Position numbers and translations under genes: made by a program. This document shows positions 1 through 12,386 of a stretch of DNA of 64,000 nt, piece after piece (the stretch's first letter is position 1; every line of letters starts with the position of its first letter). The DNA is from Chimonanthus salicifolius (lineage: Eukaryota > Streptophyta > Magnoliopsida > Laurales > Calycanthaceae): positions 28,747,175 to 28,811,174 of the forward strand of contig CM023540.1 of NCBI GenBank assembly GCA_013350335.1, given 5' to 3'. A model generated the notes under the pieces. That model did not search any database and was not told the origin of the DNA. It saw only the letters and a list, made by a program, of their open reading frames with translations.

Positions 1-588
1 TGGGTGGATCGTAAAGTATATCATCAATGCTCCAAATACACGTCTCTGTGCCTTCTTCAGTTGCTGCAGCCAGTGACTTTGGAAAATAAACTACTCAAGT
101 GGTCATATTCTGAGTTTTTGACAGAAAATGGGTTTCCAGGTGGAGAGGCTGTAGATGTGAACCTACACGGTCCCATTTGAGAACACTGCAAGTGCATCTA
201 ACAGGAGAATAAAACAATACCATAGCATTCTCTTTTTTTTTTCCATTTTTCTTCTGTAAATGCAATTCTATGAAATTCTTGGAGTCAAACTCCACTGGCA
301 AGGAAAGGTGGAATCGCCTTGATAGCCTTGTCTCCTAAACCAAATCCACTCAAAGTCTACTTCCCGTTCATATTTGAGTGCATTCAACCTATCTCCAATC
401 TGCCAACCACAGTGAATCATTTCCCAATCCAGAAACACATCTAACCACTTCAATTCCCATCCCGAGAAAAAAAAAGGTATTCACAACACACAAAAATTTA
501 AGAAATGCATAAACCTCCGAATCTAAAGCAGCAATTCAATCCAAACAAGAATTCCAAATAAAACAACTATTCGAGACCACAAAATCAC

Positions 589-1152
589 CTTGACGGCAAG
601 AAATCCTAGCGCAAAAGCACTCCCTTTCTCAACCTCATGCTCATACGGCCTCCGCCCGTCGTCATCGTCCGTTGGCGGCGGCGCCTGCAGATGCCTCACC
701 AGCGCTGGCACTGCCCCTCCCTCCACGATCACATTCACAACTTCCTCTACAAAATCCAAAAACTCATCAAAATCAAATCAGAATGAGAATCAGACGAAAA
801 GAAGAACAAGAAACCTTATGAATGAAAAGAAAGGTGTCAAATCCCTAGAGATAAAGAAATGAAGACATGAGAGGGGGAAGCAATGGTATTTATAGGTACC
901 GTTCTTGGCGAGCTCGGCGAGCACGTGAGTGGCACGCTTAGCGGCGGAGCGGTCTTGCTCTCTCCAGGAGAAAGAGGTGTCTAGGATATTAACCTGCGCC
1001 CTCACCTGGCAAGATAGCGCGTGGTGTGCATCTTTGGAGATGTCGGGGATGTCTTCGTCGGCGACTGTTGCTGATTCTTCTTCCAGTTTTCGCTTTTGCC
1101 CTTTTCTTTCGACGGCGGTGGTCTGCTGCCGGTGCGGTTGCTGCTCTTCCAT
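589..1152 (-). CDS. ARIA: ARIA-like ARM-repeat protein, 5' part (exons 1-2, cut by left edge)
   Basis: Two coding exons read on the minus strand: 1152-900 and 746-589. Exon 1 ends after one base of a Glu codon (donor GTACCT); exon 2 opens with AG after TTTTGTAG, so the phase is exact and gives 137 residues. The N-terminus carries a basic QKRKLEE stretch (about residues 19-25, a possible NLS). It continues into AAKRATHVLAELAKNEEVV and EGGAVPALVRHLQAPP, the first armadillo helices, then KGSAFALGFLAVK before a GTGATT donor in phase 0. This matches the start of the ARIA/ABAP1 class: about ten ARM repeats plus a C-terminal BTB domain, nuclear, known in Arabidopsis to bind ABF2 in ABA responses. 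The remaining ARM repeats and BTB domain lie beyond base 1. I chose the ATG at 1152 rather than an in-frame upstream ATG at 1263 because family resemblance begins at MEEQQ. The Asp-rich insert TDDDDG is inside the first repeat. Confidence 0.82.
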
Positions 1153-1301
1153 TCCAGAGGCGGAGAGAGATGGAAAGCGAGAGGCTTTCTCTTTCTCTTT
1201 TCCTTTGGTTTGAAGGCGAGAGTGTGTAGGGGTATTTTCGGAATAGAAAGAGCAGTTATTCATTTAAAGTTGCTTGGAAGATTAAAGTCGCCTGTCGGTT
1301 T

Positions 1302-1317
1302 TGGGCCCGCCGGGCCT
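1302..1317. promoter_or_regulatory. Paired site II-like GGCC motifs upstream of the ARIA-like gene
   Basis: TGGGCC (1302-1307) and GGGCCT (1312-1317, AGGCCC on the other strand) lie about 150 bp upstream of the ARIA start codon in an otherwise AT-rich stretch. They fit the site II / telo-box-neighbour type recognised by TCP factors in plant promoters. Inference from motif only. Confidence 0.3.
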
Positions 1318-1365
1318 CCGGTTTACAACTTTACGACCATAGCCCAGATGCAGTTTTTTATATAA

Positions 1366-2172
1366 ATTATTTTTAAAATAATGGAAAGTTTTTTATTATC
1401 TTTATAAAATGAAAGATTTCAGAATAATTCGTCAATCATATTTTTTTTATATTGTGGAGTTAATATCAAATTTCAACTTTCATGTAAGTATGAAAAATAG
1501 TAAAAAAAATTTATAAAATGAATAACTTGTACAATTATTTAATCTTTCTTCCAAAAAATAATTTAATCAAAAGGAAAAGAAAATGTAACTAGTAAAAGGT
1601 GTCTCTTAAATTGTTTTGGTAGTCGAACCATACATAAAAATCACATTTATGCATTACATTCAATCAAAATAGGGACACAAGTTAAGTTGAATTATATTCT
1701 AGTTATGGGTTAATTTAGATTGTAAGTATTAATCAAATTAAGTAATGATTCAATTTATGGTTATGTGATTACTGACATGTTCAGATGTGGTAGTTGTATT
1801 TGATATTATTCTAAGCTGATTTTATAAAATTCTATTCAAAATTAATTTCATTTTAACTATTAATCTTTGGTTCCATAAAAATAAGTTTTACAAATCAAAC
1901 TTCATGTTAGAGATACAGTTTAAACGTACCTAGTCCCATGCATGGTGTCTACTCATGTCGGGGCTCCATAGGGCCCAAGGTACTTCGTCGTCCATGGGTG
2001 ACGAGGCCATATTAAATAGGTTCAAGGAGTCTTACTCAGTGAAGTCCAAATTAACTTGACACATACAACTCAAAATTAGTGAATAGTGATGATGATATCA
2101 CGAGGATATTGGTTGGTCTTCTGATACTCCTACTGTCTGAATGGCGATGTAGGAAGAGAGAGAGCGACGGCA
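1366..2172. other. Intergenic AT-rich DNA, no gene seen
   Basis: Short stop-rich frames only. The 1920-2060 part is less AT-rich and has ATGG/CCAT-type inverted words, but I could not assign it to an element. Confidence 0.5.
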
Positions 2173-2566
2173 TGTTAAAAGTCCCACATAGCTTCGTGGG
2201 GAAAGCATAGGATGAATTTAAGTTGAGATTTCTTCTCTTTCTGAGCTTAAAGCGGACAATATTATACTGCTGGGACAGGGTGTGTGACAGAGGCCAAGAA
2301 CGGTTTTGGTTTTAAGGGTGTGGATTGTGATATCTCTATGTTGGAGGAGCAGGGTATGAAGATAAAAAAAACACTAGTATCGGATGTTAAAAGTCTGATA
2401 TTGACTAGTAGGAATAGTGTGAGATGATATTTAAGTTGAGATTTATCATCCTTTTAGCACAAAAACCTTTTGAAGTGACAATATAGGATGGTGTTTCAAA
2501 ATAAAGCTGTGAGGGTCCATTTGAATCTTAAACAGACAATATTGTCTTGACAAGATGGAGCGTTAC
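2173..2566 (+). mobile_element. Degenerate TRIM-type LTR element
   Basis: Two diverged direct copies both begin TGTTAAAAGTC (2173 and about 2384). Both contain TTTAAGTTGAGATTT and the GGACAATATT block also found in the intact TRIM at 9021-9519; the second ends GTTACA. Between them lies a short internal part with the GGTTTTAAGGG purine tract also seen in the intact element. No target-site duplication is recognisable. Called by resemblance to the element at 9021-9519; strongly decayed. Confidence 0.5.
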
Positions 2567-2721
2567 AAGTCTCAACCAAATTCTTTTTTACTTTCAATCA
2601 ATTCAGCTAACTCAACCAATATGACTTGAACTCACTCTTTTAATAAAAGTGATCTGGAAATTACTGCATTGTGCCAGTTATATGGATATTTTTGAAACTA
2701 AATATCTAAATTTAGGTAAAG

Positions 2722-2941
2722 CAGGGGTTAAAATATCGTTATCGGCCGATATTTTTCTCTCTCCTCCTTTTTTTTTTAAAAAAAAACAGCCGATATCAGC
2801 CGATATTTTGATATCGGCCGATATATCGACCGATATTGTGAATATCAGCCGATACGATATGATATCGGCCGATGTAGTGCCTTCCAAAACCGATACATAT
2901 CAGTCGATACGATATGTATCGGACCGATATTTCGACCCCTG
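2722..2941. mobile_element. hAT-type MITE with 8-bp target-site duplication
   Basis: A 220-bp element with inverted ends: CAGGGGTTAAAATATCG on the left, and CGATATTTCGACCCCTG on the right. It is flanked by the exact 8-bp duplication AGGTAAAG (2714-2721 and 2942-2949). A CAGGG-type terminus with an 8-bp duplication is diagnostic of the hAT superfamily. The interior is almost wholly built of palindromic CGATATCGGCCGATA variants and has no transposase, so it is non-autonomous. A relative lies at 48690-48950. Confidence 0.88.
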
Positions 2942-2949
2942 AGGTAAAG

Positions 2950-4492
2950 TATTCACCGTAAAAAAAAAATAGTGTAAGATTTTTATAGTGACTATAATAT
3001 TAAGCAATTTATAGTGTCACTAATCTCCAATTGTCATATATATACTTATTTAGAGGTGAATTGATAATTTAATTACGTAGGAGTTGTTACTTTTTAAAAT
3101 TTTGATCAATTTATTCTTTGAATTGTTATATATCATGGATATTAATTATTAATACCACAAAGATGAGCTAAGTCACATGTGGGGAGAGGAGGATGCATAA
3201 TATAAGAACATTCCAATCAATTCATTTGGCTTTTATAATAATAAAATTCCTTTGTTGCCCTTTTCTATCATGAGGAATCATCATCCTACGTACTTAGATG
3301 TTAAGTTACGTAAGCTTTTACAATCTTATAATAACCTATTGGGAAATCATTTTTCATCTCCATTGATGCATGGCACTTGATTTTTTTTAATTAATTAATA
3401 TAGTTGTTATTTTATTTAAGACAAATATTTATATTAGATTTAAAACATGTAGAGCCTACAAAATATCACGTTGACATTGAAAGTTTTATAGCTGAATAAT
3501 CTCTCACAAAAATTATCTTTTTAAGTAATTCAATTAATTTTTTATGTCTCAAACTTTTGATCAATTTAAATGACTTTTAATACCTTTTTTTTTTGTCTTC
3601 TTTAGAAATACGCAAGCCAATAAAATATAATCATAGAGAAATTTCTAAGGTTGAATAAGGTTTCTCACATTACAAAACCACTATAATCAAGTCAATGAAG
3701 CTACTTTATTAAATCTTTCAAATTTTATTCACCTTAATTTTTTTAACCTAACCTTGATTTTCTCTCTACATTGAAAATTCATATTGATTAAAAATGTGAA
3801 CCTTTAAAAATGGGACCCACAATTAGACCTACCAAAAGTTGACAAATTTGGTTACTGGATCTAATCCATTTATAAATAGGTAGACACAACTCTAACTTAA
3901 AACATAAATAGGTAGATACAACTGAACCGATTATTGCCGCATTTATATACAATATATGTAATTATTTACCATTAACACCCATTTAAGAGGTATTTTTGAT
4001 ACATGTCTTGTTAGATATGTTTTTTTAGTCGGATAAATAAATAAATTCGACTCAACTAGAATCCAAAATAGAATTGAACAAACTTAGCTTTTAACAAAAT
4101 CCTTACACACTCAAACTGAATAAGACTTGATCCGACTCATTGCTAGGTCTACCTACAGTCAGCTTAAGTATACGAATAAAGTCATATTTTAATTCTAATT
4201 TCAAATCATATTAACTAATTTTCTAGTAGTTAAACTTTTATAGCCTTTGGTATCCTGTGGAATTTACGAAATTCATTTTGATTAAAAAAGTCTTTAGTTA
4301 AAAGCATATCATCACAAAATTAACTTAATCGAATAAATTTAAGTTGTTAAGATGCAATCATTTTAAACTATTTTTAAATCACTATTAAAACACAATTATA
4401 AACGTGAGGAAGGCAGTAGCAACGGATAACTTTTCCAATTTATTAAGCTATGAATCATTGAACTGACAGAGGGAGAAATTTCTGAATAAGAA
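2950..4492. other. Intergenic AT-rich DNA upstream of the J-domain gene
   Basis: No coding frame, tRNA-like fold or intact element seen. AT-rich with long T runs. The last 100 bp before 4493 would hold the promoter and leader of the J-domain gene; no clear TATA box stands out. Confidence 0.5.
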
Positions 4493-7400
4493 ATGGTGAA
4501 TCTGTGCCCAAGGAGCCACGGTCTTCTCACTCCGGCTTCTTACTTCTCTACTGTAGACAGTAGCAAGATCAACGTCCCGCGTTTCCTCTCATTTCGGAAG
4601 AAGAGAGAATTCAAAGCCAATTGCAGAGAAAGGAGGATACAAGGAGAATCGCCCAGAGGAGGCGAATCACCTTATGAGGTTCTGGGTGTAGACCCATCAA
4701 GCTCCCTAGCTGATATCAAAGCCGCTTTCCGAGCTAAAGTATCATCAATCCCAACTCTTCCCTCTTTACATTATTTTTCTTACCGTTGAATTGTTTGACA
4801 TACTCACCCACTACCCAGTGGGAGATGCTAATCTTCAGATGATTTTTTTTTTATATTTGAAAATGAAGTCCTTCAGATGATTTTCCTTTTTAAAAATAAG
4901 ATTTTCATGTACCTCCGGTCCTAAGATATCTTTATCGGCGTCAGAATTACCTTAGTTTCTTTTGTCATTGCAGGTAAAGGAGTTCCATCCTGATGTATGC
5001 AAAGATGCCAGATATTCAGATGTAATGATTCGTCTTGTGATTCAGGCCTATAAGGTACAAAGCAAGCCTACATAATTTTATTCTATTCTTTTGTTCATGA
5101 ATCGTTTCTTAAGCTGAAGATTGCTAGGTTGTCATCATCATCATCAGCCATTTTTCCACCTATCTATGGTCGGCTTTTTTAATTCTATGTTTCCATTCTA
5201 CCCTATCAAAGACCATATTCTCTGTTGCTTTACGTCCTATCATGTTCTTAGTCCCTTGATCCTAGTCTTTTTGAGTTGCAATTGGCAACATGATAAAGAC
5301 ATTTATTGTCAACCTTCAAAAGAAGAAGAAGAAGAAAACCACAGTTATCCCCTTTGGTATGGCAACATTAGAGAAAATATGATGTAAAAGCTTGCCGTAA
5401 CACTCGGTGCATATATGAAAACAATTGGTCTAATTGACCTTAACACTTCAGTTCGAAAGTCTGCTTGCTGCATATCCACTGCACAGGGTAAACCAGTCAA
5501 TGATAGATCTCTAGCTCTAAACCACAAATTCTTTATTTCTGGGCCTTAAACTGCTCGTGTTGCAGATCCAAAAAGCATGGGAGGGAAAGATACCACCACC
5601 TTAAGTGCCTGGTGGCAAAACTAATAATATGAAGGTGACCTTACCATGTGATTTGTACTGGTGATTCATCAATAGGAAAATGAATAATTAGAGGAGGGTT
5701 GGAGCATTGTTCTAAAAAAAAGCATATGGAAAGAGGGTGGGATAGGGGAAGGGTGGAGAGATAATGTCTCAAACTATGGAAGAAACATGTGATCTATATA
5801 CCAATTAGTGACAATTATCCCATCGCCAGTGTATCACAATGTATGCAATGCGTTACTTCAGTTGCACCCATCTTCAATTGATCTGGCTAAATCAGACAAA
5901 TGACTAATACATAACTCTTAAATTGTTTAGCCTCCATAATTCAGTACAATCCGCTAAAAAGAGTATGATAATTGGTTCTACCTTTCAACAAACTCAATCT
6001 TTGTAACTGGCACCAATTTAAAAAGTTGGTAGGGCACTGTAAAAAATTCAGACATTGTCTGTCACAACATTGCATAGGTGTTGATTCATAGCTAGTTTCT
6101 TTATCCTTAGCTTCCATGTCATCTACTTTCCTGTAAAAAGCTCTCCTTTAATCTAGCCTCAAACTCCACCTTCTTTGTTGATCTGATTTGAATTGATGAA
6201 TTCTCACGTGAATGTGTATCTTCACCTTCTGCGGCTTCCTTGGACAACTTGACTTATTCCTTTTATGTGGAGATTGATTTGATTGGTGCCTCAACTCCCA
6301 TCTGTTGATGCACCTGCCCATTCTTTGGCCTTCTCAGATTTTGGCCATATTTAAATTCTCTGATGTGATGAATCTGGTGTGGAAAATTTAATTTGGGTAT
6401 CTTGTATGAGATGCCATTTTCCATGTAGATCTCTGCGGGCTCATGTATCGCCATCATAATTAGATCTGTAGGTGCCCAAAAAATCCAATTTAAACAACCC
6501 TAACGCAACTTGTTCTGCACACAATCCTTTCTTCCTCTGACTTAAATAAGTGCCTCAATGAGAACTATTTAAACACCAGTATGATAAAGAGAACTAATCC
6601 TAAAATCTGCATAAATGACTGTAAATATAAAGTATGAAAAAAACTTTCAAGCAGTATTTGCCAAGTGTATGATCTGAACTCTAACTCCTGTCCCATCAGA
6701 GAGATTTGAGTCATTAATCATTACCATTTGATCTGGCCTCTGAAACATCTCATTCTTCAGACCAAGGTGGTCAAATGGTCGAACTGAACCCATCTTCATA
6801 TGAAGTATAGATACGAGGAATCCTCAGACCTGCAAAACATGCTGGCTAGGTATTTCTCAGACTCGTGTAAAGACTTTGCAACCTCCACCACTGGGAGCCG
6901 ATCCTGGAATTTAAAGTTGGTGTGTGTGTGGGTGGGGGGCGGGGCACAAAGCAATCATCATGGCTACTACTGTATCAGGCCTGGGGTTGAGAAGCTTGAA
7001 GTTAGGGGCTTTAACTCACATTCCCGACACGATTAGTTGATATTTTACATATCCGTTTCTTCAATTTTAAAGTAATTGTATAAAAAATTGAGATTGCAGA
7101 GTTTAATATAAAAATAAAGTGTCATTAAAATTTCACCTCTAAATTTGAAGAATTGTAACAGACAGGTGGGTATCGTTAGTCATGACATATGATATTCTTG
7201 TATACTTGTCTATGGGAGAGAGAAGAGAGAACATACCAAATTAGATTTGATTGCTTTGGTTGGAAACTAGAAAGAGAACATACTAAATCACATAGGAATG
7301 CAAGATTGGAAACAGAGAATTGAGAGAGAGTAGAATGTATGTGTGCAAATACAGGAAAGAGAAGATAGAGGTAATTGCAAATGTTTTTCTTGATTTTAAC

Positions 7401-10400
7401 ACCATGATTTCATTCCTTAGATAATTGTTTTTTATAGTGGTTAAGGTTGGTGCTTGATTTTAGCACCAAGAGTCATTCCTTACATGGCTTCTTTCCTTAT
7501 GGTAGCACGGGCTATATTATAAATTCTTTAACGTTTTTGAGGGGGGCAATTGCAAAATTTTCAAAAAATATTCTTAGGCAACATTAGAAGATAGATGACT
7601 TACGGAAGGTTTGAGGGGGCCATGGCTGCCCACCCCAAATCTCTCTCCACCACCAAATTAGAAGAAAAAACACATAAACAAGCACATGGACATGTAAATT
7701 CATAAAAAAATTATGTCAACATTGATGTATCTGTACTTGAATATTCTCACATATACCTATCTTTTGGTGTGGACTTACATGTGCATTATATTTATCCTAT
7801 ACTAGTAATCTATGTTGGCTTCCTTTCCTATCTATTATTTAGACCATACCAGTGCTTGACTTGGTGCTGGTTTTAAATACAGGTATTGTTGAAGCAGCAC
7901 CATCCCGAGAATTCAGAAAGGTAGAATAGACTCAGTGTTCTTTAATCTTGTGTGTTGGATAATTTGTATGGAAACACTTATTTTTCTTGCTCTCTCTCTC
8001 TCTCTCACGGCTTATGTTTGTGTGCGTCTGCATGCCCCTTGCTTGCTGTAAATACAGTGAGGAACAATTTGATATTATGGCATTACAATGAATGCTGTGC
8101 AATATAAATGGAATGAAAAACTACTTGATTGACGGTAGTTTTTTTTTTAATTTGTTTCTGAGTGATAACAGAAATTTTATTGAGAGCAAACTGAGAGTAC
8201 AAAGCAATAGGCCTAATGAGGGGCTGGCTAATTAAAACATACATTACTCAAAACGTACAAAACTCAAATTAAGCCAAAGATTTCCAGCTACCATTGAGCT
8301 GGGTAGTATCAAAGCCAATAAATGAATCAGCAACCAAAGCCCATTGAGTGTTTGACTTGATTTTATGAATCATAGCATTCGTGGGCTCAGTTTTTTCTTA
8401 GAAAAAAAGTCTTCTAATATGTTCCAACAAAATAAACCAAATGATGGCCAAAGGGATCATCTTAGCCTTCTCTTATCTTTGGGACAGGACTTGCACCCAT
8501 TCACAAATGAGAGCTGGAAGTGAAGGGGGAATCACAAAAACCCAAACAAAGATAAAAAGGGAAAGGAAATAGGACCAAATGAATAAAACAAAATGGGCAA
8601 TGGATGAACAAATGGTCACCTGATTTCTCATTCCTCCAGCAAAGATGACAGACATTTGGATAGAAAATCTTCTCAATTCGAGGTTTTCAATGGCCAAAGC
8701 CTTATTGACATAGGCTCCCATGAAAAGCTCTTGACTTAGAGAGGATAGTGGGTTTCCAAATGGACTTGAAAGGGAAATAAGAATGATGATTAGGTTTTAT
8801 TCATAGAAAGATCTTATTGAGTTCCTTATTCCAAACTCTCGTATCATCCATAGCCATCAATTGGGAAGCATCTCCCAAGAGATGAGAGTAGGTATTCAAA
8901 TAAGGAGATTTCTTGATCCATCAAATTCCCTTTTTTTTTTTTAAGTGGTAATCCATCAAATTCCTTTGAAATGTTAGAAGTCCCCATCTTTCATGCCCAC
9001 CACAATCAAATTCATTTTGGTGTAATACCCTATCCCAAAAAAGTCCCACATTGCTATTGGCATTGGAAATTCCCTGGTATATAAGTAGTAGCGTTCCTCC
9101 TTCTAGCACAAGGCCTTTTGGGAGCAAATGTGGGTTGGCTCGCTAAAGCAAAGCCGTGCGGGTCCATGTCGGTGTGTAGGCCCTAAAGCGGACAATATTG
9201 TGCTAGCGGGACGGGTCGTTACAAATGGTATCAGAGCATGGTTCAAGTCTCTGCCTGAGGGTGTGGGCTTAGTTGTTGTGTGTGCAAAGCTGGAGACGGC
9301 TTTGGCTTTAAGGGGGATAGATTGTAATACCCTGTCCCAAAAGAGTCCCACATTGCTAGTGGCATTGGAAATTCCCTGGTATATAAATAGTAATCTTCTT
9401 CCTTCTAGCACAAGGCCTTTTAGGAGCAACAGTGGGTTGGCTCGCCAAAGCAAAGCCTTGCGGGTCCTTGTGTAGGCCCAAAGAGGACAATATTAGTGCT
9501 AGCGGGACAGGTCGTTACATTTGGCTAGTAAGATGATCGAAAATAAAATAAAATTCCATGCTGCCACATGGACTTGTAAATTCATGGGCTCCATCATTGA
9601 TGGGATTCAATGCAAAAATTACACAGCAAGGGATGATCCTAACCATCCATTTGGTGGCTATCAAGTACTATTTAATTGTTACAATGAAAAATAGCCCATG
9701 GTCCCAATTCAACAAATGGATGCCCCTTCACCAGATGTTAGGGCTATCCAGTCAATTCGATCCTGGTGTTTGCTCCAAGTGGTGCCATGCTTTGGGTGGT
9801 TTAGACTCTTTAAGATCCTCTCCAAGTGGATAAATTTCACTAGTTTTTCCATGTTCAAGCTTGTTTCTTACATCTATGTTTTTCACTGTTTGGGCTTTAT
9901 TCATAGGGAATGTTTAGACCCCTTTGAAGAACCAGAATGTGAGGCATTTGATATCTTTGTCAACCAGGTTCTATGTATTGGCAAAGGTATGTCTAGCTTC
10001 TTTCTACTACATTCGGTTTCTTTATTGTTGCTTGTACATCCCCATTTTTAGGTTTTTCTTGTACAAACTTTCTTGCCTAGAATAAATTCCTATTACTACC
10101 AAAAAAAATGGCCTCGTTGTCAAAAATGGTTTTTTGGTTTTGGATTGTGATGCCTTTTGATGTTCTGAAGTTTAACACACTTTGGGATATGTGATTTTTT
10201 TTTTTCATTGTGACATCTTGTCCACTGGCAACTATATATGCTAATGTTTTTCCCAACTACCCATTGCCATTGGAAAATATCTCAACATTAGTAACATCCT
10301 TTGAGAGTTGGAAAATACGTCAGCATTAGTAACATCCTTTGAACACTTCCCTTCTTTCCAATTTAAATGTTATTTTCATGGCCTTTTTCTTATCAGGATG

Positions 10401-12386
10401 TCCATATTCATGTGTTGGAAGAGCACCCCATGCCTTCTCTTTTGATTCTCTCAATGGAACAGCACGTGCAATTTCTCAAGGTTAGATTTTGATTATCTCA
10501 ATAGAACTGTATGTGCAATTTCTCAGGGTTAGATTTTGATTATCTTTATGGTAACTATATGTGCAATTCTCAAGGTTAGATTTTACTGTGTATGGATGGA
10601 GTTTTGATTTCATATCGATGTTAAAATATTATATGATTTGTTTTGCTATAAATTGCTTTTGACCATTTTAATCTCATAGGCACATAGACCTGATTCTAGA
10701 ACATTTGGAATAGGATTTATGAATAATACCAAAACCCACAATTTCGGCTTCTAGTTTGTTCAAAATCTAGAAATAAAGCCCAAGTTCCCAATAAATAAGC
10801 AAAATAAACTACCATGGAAAAAGAGAGTGAAATTTATGTAGAATTCGTCCTAGAATAGGTCAAGAGATGTCATGCTCGATGGGTTTGAGGAAGTCAGACA
10901 TCCAAGGTTTCCCCAAGAGAAAAACACCAATTTGGAATAAACACAACAATGCTGCTGTTTGGCCAACTATATGAAAATTATAGTTTTGAATGAGACAACC
11001 ACCCTGAAATACCTAAATCATCATAGCACCAAATATCCTTGGCTAGATGTCACGATTCCAGGCATTCAACGATTAATTGTGTTGAATTACTGATACACCA
11101 AAGTCACTACTAAACCAAAATACATAAATTTTTAAACAAATTGAAAGTTGTTGAACGCCACTGATAACCCATGTCAGGGGGCATCCTTGGTCAACATTGA
11201 CCACAGGGTGTCCAAAAAGGTCCATAATACCATGTTTTAGATATTATTGTGGGTTTTTATACCTCTTTTGAGCTAATTAAGGAAGCTCATCACCCTGTCT
11301 TGTTCATCCTTCTGATACTCGAGATATGTTCATCGTCTGCACAAGCTGGTCTCAAATAATCCTCAACAGTCTCCCTTGGGTGAAAAGGATTCACCCTTTG
11401 CAGAAAGGCCCTCAGCCAGACACTCAAGGCTGACTTAATAATCATAATCCTTCCTTTCTCCAAAAAAAAAAAAGGAAAAAAAGAAGAAGAGGAGAAAAAG
11501 CATAATCCTTCCATCAGATAGATATCTACACTTCCAAATAGAAAGACCCATCTTGGCCCTCTTGACAATGAGCAGAATTCTTGTAGCCATCTAAAGAACC
11601 ATTTTGCCCTGTAATTCGGTCTTCTCATGATGCTCTATTTACACATTAACCACTTCAAACACACTCCACAAGCTGGTTCTCAAACTGTCCTCGTTGTACT
11701 CAAGCTATGAAAAAAAGCACAAAAAAATTAGATGCTGCTACTTTTCGATGAATTCCGCTAAAGCTCAAACCTCATGTAAATGTTGTAGATATTGAATGGT
11801 GTGCCTCATTTGATAACCAGCCTCATTATTCATATTGTTTGTACTTAGTTGGGATATCTATTTGTTTCCTGTGTAATTTTATAATTGATGCCCAAACATG
11901 CAAACCTGAGCCCATGTGGAGCATTCTATTTCCATGGCACACACATTCTGTTTTCATTTTTTACTTTCAGGTTAATGGCCTTTCTTATTGTTTTTGTTGT
12001 CTGCAGGACATGGTGAAGACTACCAAGTTCAACTTGCTGTTGGCCAGTGCCCGAGAAGCTGTATCCACTATGTCACACCTGCTCAGAGAATTATTTTGGA
12101 AGAACTACTTGAAAGGTGGGTAGTTGTCATTTCCAGCAGAAAGCACCCTAGTAGAAATGTAGTTACTTTTATCGTACAAAATACAGCTTCTCTTGATAAC
12201 ATAAGACTTGCATTACAACTTTTTGTTCTTACATCTTTGCCATGTAGTGTCTTGATTCCACCCTACAATTCAGCTGAGGCGGCATTACTGGATTCTCTTA
12301 TTGTGAAAGCAAAATTCGAGAATAATAGATTCCAAAAGCCCAAGAAGCAACCCAAGGTTTCTACAGAATATGTAGACTGGTTTTAA
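4493..12386 (+). CDS. Chloroplast-type J-domain plus ferredoxin-like protein (DJC76/77/82 class)
   Basis: Seven exons join in phase: 4493-4738, 4974-5054, 7883-7920, 9907-9986, 10397-10480, 12007-12115 and 12248-12386 (777 nt, 258 residues, stop TAA). Residues 1-58 are Ser/Arg-rich with few acids, as in a plastid transit peptide. The J-domain follows: YEVLGVDPSSSLADIKAAFR, then the HPD triad in KEFHPDVC and helix IQAYKVLLKQ. The C-terminal half is ferredoxin-like: ECLDPFEEPECEAFDIFV, CIGKGCPYSCVGRAPHAF, GTARAISQGHGEDYQ, QCPRSCIHYVTPAQR. Length matches the shortest member of the Arabidopsis J-plus-ferredoxin family (DJC82, about 240-260 residues) better than DJC76 or DJC77; that assignment is from memory. 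The HPD makes it a plausible Hsp70 co-chaperone in the stroma. Introns total over 7 kb and carry transposon DNA; intron 6 is only 132 nt. Confidence 0.88.
5055..7882 (+). other. Large intron 2 of the J-domain gene
   Basis: 2.8 kb with no credible coding exon. It holds a CAT trinucleotide run near 5131-5150 and stop-filled frames. The exon 3 acceptor is AATACAG/GTATTG at 7882/7883; the exon is only 38 nt, so it is easy to miss in automated annotation. Confidence 0.6.
8150..9020 (-). mobile_element. Decayed LINE fragment (zf-RVT end of ORF2)
   Basis: Read on the minus strand with frameshifts, this stretch gives pieces typical of the zinc-knuckle domain after the LINE reverse transcriptase: a TRVWNKEL block near 8840, FPFKSIWKP near 8760, an MRNQV-type finger part near 8620-8650 and AIIWFILLEHIRRLFF near 8400-8450. 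No intact frame longer than about 80 codons remains. It lies in intron 3 of the J-domain gene, opposite in orientation. Its sequence may resume past the TRIM at 9525. Confidence 0.5.
9021..9519 (+). mobile_element. Complete TRIM element with 5-bp target-site duplication
   Basis: 5' LTR 9021-9223 (203 bp) and 3' LTR 9323-9519 (197 bp), both TGTAATACCC...GTCGTTACA. A primer-binding site TGGTATCAGAGC at 9226-9237, complementary to initiator-Met tRNA, sits two bases inside the 5' LTR. A purine tract AAGGGGGATAG (about 9310-9320) precedes the 3' LTR. TTTGG at 9016-9020 and 9520-9524 is the target-site duplication. The internal part is about 100 bp and codes for nothing, so it is a terminal-repeat retrotransposon in miniature, mobilised in trans. 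It sits in intron 3 of the J-domain gene, in the LINE relic. Confidence 0.93.

Noticed and set aside
790..1263. Upstream ATG at 1263 as start of the ARIA-like protein
   Set aside because: The extra 37 residues have no family resemblance and would place translation in the leader.
9128..9475. 115-codon frame
   Set aside because: Lies wholly inside the noncoding TRIM element.
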